This document shows positions 7,793-15,368 of a DNA stretch of 64,000 nt, one piece after another; the first letter of the stretch is position 1; each line of letters begins with the position of its first letter. The notes under the pieces were generated by a model. The model was not told where the DNA came from and did no database searches. It saw only the letters and a program-made list of their open reading frames with translations. The DNA lies in contig DFKE01000001.1 in assembly GCA_002373505.1 (NCBI GenBank), positions 132,285 through 196,284 on the forward strand, in the 5' to 3' direction. The DNA is from Bacteroidales bacterium UBA3653. GTDB lineage: Bacteria > Bacteroidota > Bacteroidia > Bacteroidales > Paludibacteraceae. Position numbers and translations under genes: made by a program.

Positions 7793-7814
7793 AATTCACA
7801 ATTCAAAATTGTAC
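7776..7814. repeat. Short-word tract (AATTCAAAATTCACAATTC family) at the uvrB start
   Basis: Four consecutive variants of AATTCAAA/AATTCACA. On the minus strand they read GAATTTTGAATTGTG and include the uvrB GTG start codon. Confidence 0.85.
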
Positions 7815-7817
7815 ATT

Positions 7818-7845
7818 AAAAAAGGGAGCCCGAAGGTCCCCTTTT
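7818..7845 (-). terminator. Terminator after rplS
   Basis: Minus strand: AAAAGGGGACC, loop TTCG, GGCTCCCTTTTTT. Stable stem with one mismatch and a U-run, 3 bases after the rplS stop. Confidence 0.88.
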
Positions 7846-7847
7846 GA

Positions 7848-8201
7848 TTACTTTACGCGGCGCTCCTGGATGCGGGCTTTCTTACCCGTACGCTCGCGGA
7901 GGTAATACAGTTTAGCACGACGTACTTTACCGTACTTGTTCACCGTGATGCTCTCAATGAAGGGGCTGTCCATCGGGAAGATACGCTCAACACCGACGTT
8001 ACCGCTCATTTTACGAACCGTGAAGCGTTTCTTGTCTCCGCTACCGTGGATGCAGATCACATCACCGCGGAACTCCTGAACACGCTCTTTGTTACCTTCT
8101 TTAATACGGTAACCTACCGTAATCTGGTCACCTGCTTTGAATGCAGGGAATTCTTTCTTCTCACCGGCAAAAGCTTGCTCGGCAACTTTCATTAAATCCA
8201 T
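7848..8201 (-). CDS. rplS: 50S ribosomal protein L19
   Basis: From ATG 8201 the protein is 117 residues, the usual length; an upstream in-frame ATG at 8231 would add ten residues. FKAGDQITVGYRIKEGNKER, FTVRKMSGNVGVERIFP and KVRRAKLYYLRERTGKKARI are L19 signatures. L19 sits at the interface of the two subunits. Single-gene unit with its own promoter (8337-8367) and terminator (7818-7845). Confidence 0.94.
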   Translation of the reverse strand: MDLMKVAEQAFAGEKKEFPAFKAGDQITVGYRIKEGNKERVQEFRGDVICIHGSGDKKRFTVRKMSGNVGVERIFPMDSPFIESITVNKYGKVRRAKLYYLRERTGKKARIQERRVK

Positions 8202-8255
8202 TTCGTTAGTTATTTTTATGGATTCCAACATTACACATCGGGCATATACTACTAT

Positions 8256-8281
8256 TCGGCATTCAGCTCTCAGCTCTCAGC
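8256..8281. repeat. Short-word tract (CAGCTCT family) in the rplS leader
   Basis: CGGCATTCAGCTCTCAGCTCT followed by CAGCC: three variants of CAGCTCT / CATTCAG. On the minus strand this reads GGCTGAGAGCTGAGAGCTGA. Confidence 0.7.
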
Positions 8282-8336
8282 CTAATGCAATCGCCAGAGG
8301 CACGATGTGTGCTCACCGCAAAGCGGAAAAAGCGTG

Positions 8337-8367
8337 CAAAGGTACTGCTTTTTTTTGAATTGGCAAA
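8337..8367 (-). promoter_or_regulatory. Promoter of rplS
   Basis: Minus strand: TTTG (8367-8364), 19-nt spacer, TACCTTTG (8344-8337), followed by CACG. Confidence 0.8.
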
Positions 8368-8403
8368 ATTTTTGTATGTTTTTTTTCAAAATTATTGATT
8401 TTA

Positions 8404-8435
8404 TTTGCCGGTACGAAATATTTTTCGTACCTTTG
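8404..8435 (+). promoter_or_regulatory. Promoter of tamB
   Basis: TTTG (8404-8407), 20-nt spacer, TACCTTTG (8428-8435), then CACG. It lies 18 bases before the GTG chosen as the tamB start. Confidence 0.85.
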
Positions 8436-8453
8436 CACGCTAAATATACACGA

Positions 8454-11400
8454 GTGAAACGCGTATTGTACATATTAGGTGTCATGCTCGCCGGTCTGGC
8501 ATTGGTAGGCGGAACATTCATCGCTGCTTTGTCAAGCGACAAAGTAGAGACCGCTGCCGTACGGCTGGCGGCTGCCGAACTGTCGCGCGCGCTTGGTACG
8601 AATGCGCAGGTAGGGTCTGTGAGTTATCAGTTCCCCGCCAGACTCACGATAAAAGATATATATCTGGAAGACCGTCAGGGCGATACGCTGGCGTATGTAG
8701 GAGAAGCATTCGCCCAGTTCTCGCCTCTTGCCCTCCGGCACGGAGAGATTAAATTCAGCCACGTGCGATTGAATGACGTACTGGCGGATGTGCATCAGAT
8801 AGAAATACCAAGTGCCGAAGGAACGAGTACGAAAGAATGGAATTACCAGTTCCTCGTTGACGCTTTCCGGACGGATGAAAAGAAAGAGAGCAACCCCATG
8901 CGGAGTATCGTAGCGGTCAAGGATGTACAGCTGGATAATATCCGTCTGCGGTATGAAGATTACGAGGCTTTCGTCTCCCATGCAGACATGGATCTTCACC
9001 GCCTTTCCGCCGAGACGCTGGATGCGGAGATAACCGAACTCTCTGCGGTGGTAGATAAGAAACCGTCCGGCGGAAATATTCAGTCACCGTTGGTGATAAA
9101 GGATCTTGACGCGCATGTCATCCTGACGGACAGCCTGCTGAATGTGCCCATAATGCATGCGCAGTTGCCGCAATCCGAACTGGAGTTGAGCGAGATTTCC
9201 CTGCGTTTGCCGTTTGAGGCCGCTTCTCTGGACGCCCCGCTGCGCATAGACGCGGAGCTGGTGCCGGCGGAGATATCCCTCTTCGTGCCTGCTCTCAAGA
9301 CGCTCAAACGCCCGATCGGTTTGACCGGATCGGTAAGCGGCGCATTGGATTCCGTTGCGTTCAGCGATATGGTACTCCGTTATAACGGCAAGCCGCTCCT
9401 GCAGGGAGATGTGGCTGCCATCGGTCTGCCGGATATGTCCAACCCTTACCTGCGTGCGAACCTGACGGACGTACATACCAATGCCGCCCAGATGCAGGAT
9501 TTCCTGTCGCAGCTGAACGGACGGCCTATCCGTCTGCCTCAGGAGGTTCATCGTCTTGGGGATATCCATTATCGCGGTCTGGCGCAAGGCCGACTGCATG
9601 ACCTGACGCTTCATGGCGCATTCAGAACTGCTCTGGGAGCGATCTCCACGGACGGGACCTTCCGCTCGGATTCGGCTTTCGAGCATATGACCTACGACGC
9701 ACGGGTGGTAGGAAAGAACTTCCGCCTGGGACGCATGCTCAATCTTCCCCAGTTACAGACTGTGACGCTGGACCTGGCGTCCCAAGGCAATATCGATAAC
9801 GGCTCGCTCTCCGGGGACGTGAAAGCGCACGTACGGAAATTCACTTATAAGAACTATACCTACGCCGACCTGCATATAAACGGCAAGTTGCAACCGCGGC
9901 GGTATGAAGGCAAGTTCTCGATAGCGGACCCTCATCTGGACATGGCGTTTGACGGCGTTGTGAACCTGCGGCAACAGAATCCGGAGGTGAACTTCAACTT
10001 GCGGTGCCGTCATTTCGATACTTCTCCGATTTTGGACACAAGCATACGCACCTCCTTTGCTTTGGCAGTGGATATGAATGGCAAACATGCGGATGACATA
10101 TCCGGCTACATGGTGCTTGATTCGCTTTTCCTGGCTACGCCGCAGGATTCCGTTCTGATGGAGCAGATGACGCTTCTTGTATCGGCAGACGGAACCAACA
10201 GCAAGGCAGTCACGCTCCGATCGGATTATCTCTCTGCGCAACTGGATGGAACCTTCCGTTACGCAGACATAGTGCCGGCTTTCACGGCGTTGGCGCACCA
10301 TTACCTGCCGGCAGTGGTGGATGCTCCGTCGGCGAAATGGCAACCCGTCTCTTTCCGCATGAAGGCGGACGGATCCGAGTTGAGCCGGGTGCAGAAACTC
10401 TTTGCCATTCCGGTCAAACTGTCGGATAGTCCTTCGCTGCGTGCGGGAGCGGATCTGAATCCCTTCGCCATGAACCAGTCGCCGGTAAGCTTCACTTTCC
10501 TTGCTTCGGATATGGAAGTGGGAGGCAAGCCGCTGCAAGACATACGCCTCTCGTTAGGAACGGAGTCGGAGACTCTGGCGCTTGATGTGTCGGCGTCGGC
10601 GGATAATCTGCATACCGGTCTGCGAGCACAGGCTTTCCGTGACACACTGCTGACGGATATCCGGTTCTCTTCTTTGATGGAACAGCCGGAGGAGACGGAT
10701 GAGCCGCTTACTATACGAGAGAAACAGCTTGCGATGCTGGCGGAGCAACGAGCCGGAGCCTACGGAGGGGATCTGCATTTCGAGACCCGTTTCGCGCGGT
10801 ATAACAAAGCGCCGTTGATTGATCTCCATTGTCTGCCGGGCACAATCATGCTGCGCGACTCGGTCTATACGCTGGGCGAGAGCCGCCTCACCTACTGTGC
10901 ATCGGATACTACGCTCTCTATCCGGCATTTCCTTTTCGAGGGAGCGGGGCAGCATCTGTACGCCAACGGTGTCGGTTCGCGTAAGGCATCTGACACCCTC
11001 ACGGTGGATATGCAGCGGATAGATGCATCCTATGTGGTGCCGTTTATCCTGCCGCAAAAGACCATCATGTTCAACGGACTGCTCACCGGCAGCGCGGATA
11101 TCACATCGCTCTTCCGGCGGCCGCAGATAGATACCCGGATACATATTGACTCGATGGGGCTCAACAACTGTCTCTTCGGTGATGCGGAGGTGGATCTGCA
11201 TATATCCGATTCGCTCGCCTTCCATGCCGATGTGTTCAAACCGCACATGCCGGATACGAGAAAAGTAGCGCTGGATGGCAAAGCACTCTTCGACCATTCC
11301 GGCGTATGGGAACTGGATATGACAACCGATTCCGTACCGCTTGAATTTATTAATCACTGGACGAACACGGTGCTGACCGATCTGGATGGATACGGGTCGG

Positions 11401-12875
11401 GCAGAGTAGTGGTAGGCGGCAGGAAAGGACTGGTGTACGTCCTGATCCGCGAACTGGCGCATGATGCCCATCTGACGCTCCCCTGGACGGGGGCGCGATA
11501 TACCATCCCTTCGGATTCGATTATCATGGATACTACGGCTATCATCTTCCCCGATGTGCATCTGACGGATGCGGAGGGTAACCCCGTGCGTGTGAAGGGG
11601 GCTGTCCATCATGAGCAGTTCCACGATTTCGTATTGGCTCTGCATGTGGATGCCACCGACGCGCTGGTCTTCGACAATGACGCGCCGGGCGAGATGCTGC
11701 GCGGCAAGGTCTATGCTACCGGCCATGTGGATGTTACCGGGCATGAATCGGATATCCTCGTCTCCGCTAATGCCAGCACCTCGAAGAACAGCCGCTTCCG
11801 CCTCTCGCTGGATAACGCTTCCTCTGCGTACGAGTCCTCGTTCGTCCATTTTGTGGCGGCAGGAGACACGCTCCGTTATGAGGTGCCGGAAGATTCGGTC
11901 CGCCGGACTATCGAACTGGCGCGGCCGGAGAGATGTACGGTCAAACTGAATCTGGATATCAACCCCTTCCTGCTCTTCCAACTGGTGTTAGGAGAAAGCA
12001 ACGGGGATATGATTCAGGGCCGCGGTACAGGAGCTCTGCGGCTGACTTACGACACCAGCACCGGCGATGTATCGCTGCTCGGTACGTACGATATCAACCA
12101 AGGTACGCTCTCTTATACCGTGGCGAATATGATCCGTAAGGAGTTTACCGTCGGGGAAGGCTCTACGATTGTTTTCTCGGGCAACCCGTCTAATCCCCAA
12201 CTGGATGTTACGGCGAAATACAGGGCGGTAGCCAACCTGCGTGATCTGTTTGGAGATGATGCGGCCCAACTGGCTACCTCGCGGTCGAATATACCGGTGC
12301 TGACATGCCTCCATATGACCGGAACGCTTAATAATCCGATACTCTCTTTCGCGTTGGAATTCCCGATGTCGGACCAGAATATCCAGCAGCAGGTGCGCCA
12401 GATCATCAACACCGACGAGATGCTCATGAGGCAGGTTATTTACCTTCTCGTCTTTGGACGCTTCTTCACGCCTGATTATATGGCGAATGCGCAGTACGCT
12501 ACGCTGAATTCCACCTACTCGCTGCTGTCTTCCACCGTTACCAGCCAGATTAACGCATGGCTATCGAGACTGACGGATATGCTGACCCTCGGAGTGGCAA
12601 TCCGTACGGATGGAGAGGGAGCCGGGAGAAGCCAGGAATACGAGGCGCAGTTCCAGTTGCAGCCTGTGGACCGGCTTGTGATCAACGGTAATGTGGGCTA
12701 TCGGTATAATGATATCTCCAACCAGCCTTTCTTCGGTGATCTGGATGTAGAAGTGTTGCTGACGGAAGACGGCCAGCTGCGGCTGAAAGGGTACACCCAT
12801 ACCGTTGATAAGTACTCGCTCCGCCAGGCTTCGACGATACAAGGCGTCGGACTGGTATGGAAGATTGATTTCTAA
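8454..12875 (+). CDS. tamB: TamB-family translocation/assembly (AsmA-like, DUF490) protein
   Basis: From GTG 8454 the protein is 1,473 residues. It starts with one membrane anchor (VKRVLYILGVMLAGLALVGG) followed by a very long beta-rich region with repeating aliphatic strands, and ends in the conserved TamB domain (about the last 350 residues, including GNPSNPQLDVTAKYRA and the terminal GVGLVWKIDF). TamB-like proteins form a hydrophobic groove across the periplasm for lipid transport or outer-membrane protein assembly. The frame is open further upstream, but that part crosses the tamB promoter, so the GTG is favoured. The gene ends facing pnp, with a shared terminator at 12905-12931. Confidence 0.9.
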   Translation: MKRVLYILGVMLAGLALVGGTFIAALSSDKVETAAVRLAAAELSRALGTNAQVGSVSYQFPARLTIKDIYLEDRQGDTLAYVGEAFAQFSPLALRHGEIKFSHVRLNDVLADVHQIEIPSAEGTSTKEWNYQFLVDAFRTDEKKESNPMRSIVAVKDVQLDNIRLRYEDYEAFVSHADMDLHRLSAETLDAEITELSAVVDKKPSGGNIQSPLVIKDLDAHVILTDSLLNVPIMHAQLPQSELELSEISLRLPFEAASLDAPLRIDAELVPAEISLFVPALKTLKRPIGLTGSVSGALDSVAFSDMVLRYNGKPLLQGDVAAIGLPDMSNPYLRANLTDVHTNAAQMQDFLSQLNGRPIRLPQEVHRLGDIHYRGLAQGRLHDLTLHGAFRTALGAISTDGTFRSDSAFEHMTYDARVVGKNFRLGRMLNLPQLQTVTLDLASQGNIDNGSLSGDVKAHVRKFTYKNYTYADLHINGKLQPRRYEGKFSIADPHLDMAFDGVVNLRQQNPEVNFNLRCRHFDTSPILDTSIRTSFALAVDMNGKHADDISGYMVLDSLFLATPQDSVLMEQMTLLVSADGTNSKAVTLRSDYLSAQLDGTFRYADIVPAFTALAHHYLPAVVDAPSAKWQPVSFRMKADGSELSRVQKLFAIPVKLSDSPSLRAGADLNPFAMNQSPVSFTFLASDMEVGGKPLQDIRLSLGTESETLALDVSASADNLHTGLRAQAFRDTLLTDIRFSSLMEQPEETDEPLTIREKQLAMLAEQRAGAYGGDLHFETRFARYNKAPLIDLHCLPGTIMLRDSVYTLGESRLTYCASDTTLSIRHFLFEGAGQHLYANGVGSRKASDTLTVDMQRIDASYVVPFILPQKTIMFNGLLTGSADITSLFRRPQIDTRIHIDSMGLNNCLFGDAEVDLHISDSLAFHADVFKPHMPDTRKVALDGKALFDHSGVWELDMTTDSVPLEFINHWTNTVLTDLDGYGSGRVVVGGRKGLVYVLIRELAHDAHLTLPWTGARYTIPSDSIIMDTTAIIFPDVHLTDAEGNPVRVKGAVHHEQFHDFVLALHVDATDALVFDNDAPGEMLRGKVYATGHVDVTGHESDILVSANASTSKNSRFRLSLDNASSAYESSFVHFVAAGDTLRYEVPEDSVRRTIELARPERCTVKLNLDINPFLLFQLVLGESNGDMIQGRGTGALRLTYDTSTGDVSLLGTYDINQGTLSYTVANMIRKEFTVGEGSTIVFSGNPSNPQLDVTAKYRAVANLRDLFGDDAAQLATSRSNIPVLTCLHMTGTLNNPILSFALEFPMSDQNIQQQVRQIINTDEMLMRQVIYLLVFGRFFTPDYMANAQYATLNSTYSLLSSTVTSQINAWLSRLTDMLTLGVAIRTDGEGAGRSQEYEAQFQLQPVDRLVINGNVGYRYNDISNQPFFGDLDVEVLLTEDGQLRLKGYTHTVDKYSLRQASTIQGVGLVWKIDF

Positions 12876-12904
12876 AAACCATTCATTATACATCTACACA
12901 AAAA

Positions 12905-12931
12905 AATAACGTCCTCGCGAAGGACGTTATT
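12905..12931. terminator. Bidirectional terminator between tamB and pnp
   Basis: AATAACGTCC and GGACGTTATT form a 10-bp perfect stem with a 7-nt loop. A-rich on the left and T-rich on the right, so it can act on both converging genes. Confidence 0.88.
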
Positions 12932-12962
12932 CTTCTTTGATCAGCCAAGCATGGCTGATGTA

Positions 12963-15221
12963 TTAGTGTTTCTCGGGACGCGGACCGCGGCGCTCGGGTC
13001 TTGGTCCTCTGTCGAGGCGTGCGCCGTCACGGTCGCCACGCGGTGCGCGGGCGGGTCTCTCCGGCTCTACATAACCTTCGGGTTTCTCTTTCAGCGCTTT
13101 GGCGCTCAAACGGAACTTACCGGTCTTCGGGTCGATCTCCAGCAGTTTGATGCGGATATGGTCGCCTTCCTTGATTCCGGTCTCTTCCATCGTCTCATAG
13201 CGTTTCCAGTCGATCTCGCTGATATGCAGCAGACCTTCCTTACCCGGCATGAACTCAACGAAACAGCCGTACGGCATGAGCGATTTGACAACGGAGTCGT
13301 ACTCTTCGCCTACTTCCGGCAGCGCAACGATCGCTTTGATCTTGGCGATAGCGGCAGCCATCTGTTCGCCGTTGTTGGAGGCTACCTCTACCTTGCCGCC
13401 CTTCTCGTCTTCATCGATAGAGATAACAGCTCCGGTCTCAGCCTGGATACCCTGGATGATCTTTCCGCCCGGGCCGATTACAGCACCGATCATATCTTTC
13501 GGGATATAGAACGAAGTGATACGCGGAGCGTGCGGTTTGAGGTCAGCACGCGGAGCCGGCATGCACTCCAGGATCTTACCGAGGATATACATACGTGCTT
13601 CGTGCGCCTGTGCGAGCGCGTTCTCTAATATCTCATAGGAGAGACCGTCTACCTTGATATCCATCTGGCAGGCCGTCAGACCGTCCTTGGTTCCCGTGGT
13701 CTTGAAATCCATGTCGCCGAGGTGGTCCTCGTCGCCGAGGATATCAGAAAGAATCGCGTAGTTCTTGCCTTGGTTCTCCGAGATCAGACCCATTGCGATA
13801 CCGCTTACCGGTTTTTTCATCGGCACACCTGCATCCATCAGCGCCAGTGTACCGGCACAAACGGTGGCCATAGAGCTCGAACCGTTGGACTCCAGAATAT
13901 CACTTACTACACGTACGGTGTATGGGAAATCTTCCGGGATCATGTTCTTCAGCGCGCGGCAAGCTAAGTTACCGTGCCCGATCTCGCGACGTCCTACACC
14001 GCGTTGCGCCTTAGCCTCACCCGTTGAGAACGGCGGGAAGTTATAGTGCAGCAGGAATTTGTCGGTTCCTTGGATCAGAGCCTCGTCAACGATCTTCTCG
14101 TCGCGGCTGGTACCGAGTGTTACGGTAGAGAGCGACTGGGTCTCGCCACGGGTGAAGATACTGCTTCCGTGAGGGCCGGGCAGGTAACCTACCTCGCACC
14201 AGATAGGACGGATCTCAGTTGTTTTACGACCGTCCAGACGCTTGCCTTCATCCAGCACAGCGCGGCGCATCGCCTCTTTCTCTACGTCGTGATAATAGCG
14301 GTCTACCAGGGCTGCGATCTCGTCGATATCTACGCCTAATGCCTCTGCGCGGGCTGCCATGTAGTCGGCTTTCTCAGCCTTGAAATCCTCGCAAATCTGG
14401 CTGAACATAGCCTCGCGGTGATGCTTGTCGGTGTCCGCAGCAGTAGCTTGCGCATAAGCGCGGGCATAACTGTAGTCATGCACAGCCTGCTTCAGCTCCT
14501 CGTCGTTTACCTCATGGCAATACTCGCGTTTCACTTCCTTGCCATAAGCCTTCATCATCTCGTTGATAGCCAGACACTGCGGTTTGATAGCCTCGTGCGC
14601 AGCTTTGATAGCCTCCAGCATTACGCTCTCCGGCACCTCTTTCATCTCGCCCTCCACCATCATGATGTTGTCATAGGTAGCGGCAACCATCAGCTCAAGG
14701 TCAGCATGCTCGCATTGCTCAAAGGTAGGGTTGATAACCATCTTGCCGTCCACACGTGCCACGCGCACTTCGCTCACCGGACCCTCGAAAGGTATATCCG
14801 AGCAAGCCAGCGCAGCACCTGCTGCCAGTCCGGCAATGCTCTCCGGCATGTCGATACCGTCAGCGGAATACATCGTTACGTTAACGAATGTCTCTGCGTG
14901 ATAGTTGGAAGGGAAGAGGGGACGAAGGGCACGGTCGATCAGACGCGCGATAAGGATTTCATAATCCGATGCTTTGCCTTCGCGGCGGGTGAAACCGCCC
15001 GGGAAGCGTCCTGCAGACGCAAATTTCTCTTTGTACTCTACGGTCAGCGGCATGAAATCGGTGCCGGGTACCGCATCTTTGGCGGAGCAGACAGTTGCCA
15101 GAATCATCGTGTTGCCGAGGGTCGCCATCACAGCGCCGTCTGCTTGTTTGGCCAGCTTGCCTGTCTCCAGTTTGATTACTCGTCCATCGGGGAGAGCAAT
15201 CTCTTTGGTTACAATATTCAT
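12963..15221 (-). CDS. pnp: Polynucleotide phosphorylase
   Basis: From ATG 15221 the protein is 752 residues. Order: first RNase PH domain, alpha-helical linker, second RNase PH domain (GTSRDEKIVDEAL; FPPFSTGEAKAQRG), KH domain (IGAVIGPGGKIIQGIQ) and S1 domain (GCFVEFMPGKEGLLHISEI). PNPase degrades RNA 3' to 5' using phosphate. The C-terminus has an Arg/Pro-rich tail (RGDRDGARLDRGPRPERRG), probably RNA-binding. An upstream in-frame ATG at 15236 adds five residues. The promoter is at 15298-15329. Confidence 0.96.
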   Translation of the reverse strand: MNIVTKEIALPDGRVIKLETGKLAKQADGAVMATLGNTMILATVCSAKDAVPGTDFMPLTVEYKEKFASAGRFPGGFTRREGKASDYEILIARLIDRALRPLFPSNYHAETFVNVTMYSADGIDMPESIAGLAAGAALACSDIPFEGPVSEVRVARVDGKMVINPTFEQCEHADLELMVAATYDNIMMVEGEMKEVPESVMLEAIKAAHEAIKPQCLAINEMMKAYGKEVKREYCHEVNDEELKQAVHDYSYARAYAQATAADTDKHHREAMFSQICEDFKAEKADYMAARAEALGVDIDEIAALVDRYYHDVEKEAMRRAVLDEGKRLDGRKTTEIRPIWCEVGYLPGPHGSSIFTRGETQSLSTVTLGTSRDEKIVDEALIQGTDKFLLHYNFPPFSTGEAKAQRGVGRREIGHGNLACRALKNMIPEDFPYTVRVVSDILESNGSSSMATVCAGTLALMDAGVPMKKPVSGIAMGLISENQGKNYAILSDILGDEDHLGDMDFKTTGTKDGLTACQMDIKVDGLSYEILENALAQAHEARMYILGKILECMPAPRADLKPHAPRITSFYIPKDMIGAVIGPGGKIIQGIQAETGAVISIDEDEKGGKVEVASNNGEQMAAAIAKIKAIVALPEVGEEYDSVVKSLMPYGCFVEFMPGKEGLLHISEIDWKRYETMEETGIKEGDHIRIKLLEIDPKTGKFRLSAKALKEKPEGYVEPERPARAPRGDRDGARLDRGPRPERRGPRPEKH

Positions 15222-15297
15222 CTGTTTTTTCGTCATTTGCGGTCGCCGTTTGCGACCAATTATAGAATTATAATTTCTTGATACTCAAAAAATCGTG

Positions 15298-15329
15298 CAA
15301 AGGTACAAAAAAAATCCCACATAAGCAAA
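15298..15329 (-). promoter_or_regulatory. Promoter of pnp, overlapping an upstream terminator
   Basis: Minus strand: TTTG (15329-15326), 20-nt spacer, TACCTTTG (15305-15298), then CACG. The TTTG lies in the loop of the hairpin at 15314-15341. Confidence 0.85.
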
Positions 15330-15341
15330 TATATGTGAGAT
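15314..15341 (-). terminator. Terminator of the Ig-like cargo gene, overlapping the pnp promoter
   Basis: Minus strand: ATCTCACATA, 8-nt loop, TATGTGGGAT, then eight T. The stem has 10 pairs (one G-U). It follows the cargo gene stop by about 28 bases. Confidence 0.88.
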
Positions 15342-15368
15342 TTTTTTGTTTTTTGCAGAGAAATTGCA

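Noticed and set aside
10554..11981. A 475-codon open frame opposite tamB
   Set aside because: Arg/His/Gln-rich translation typical of an antisense shadow; tamB reads through the whole region.
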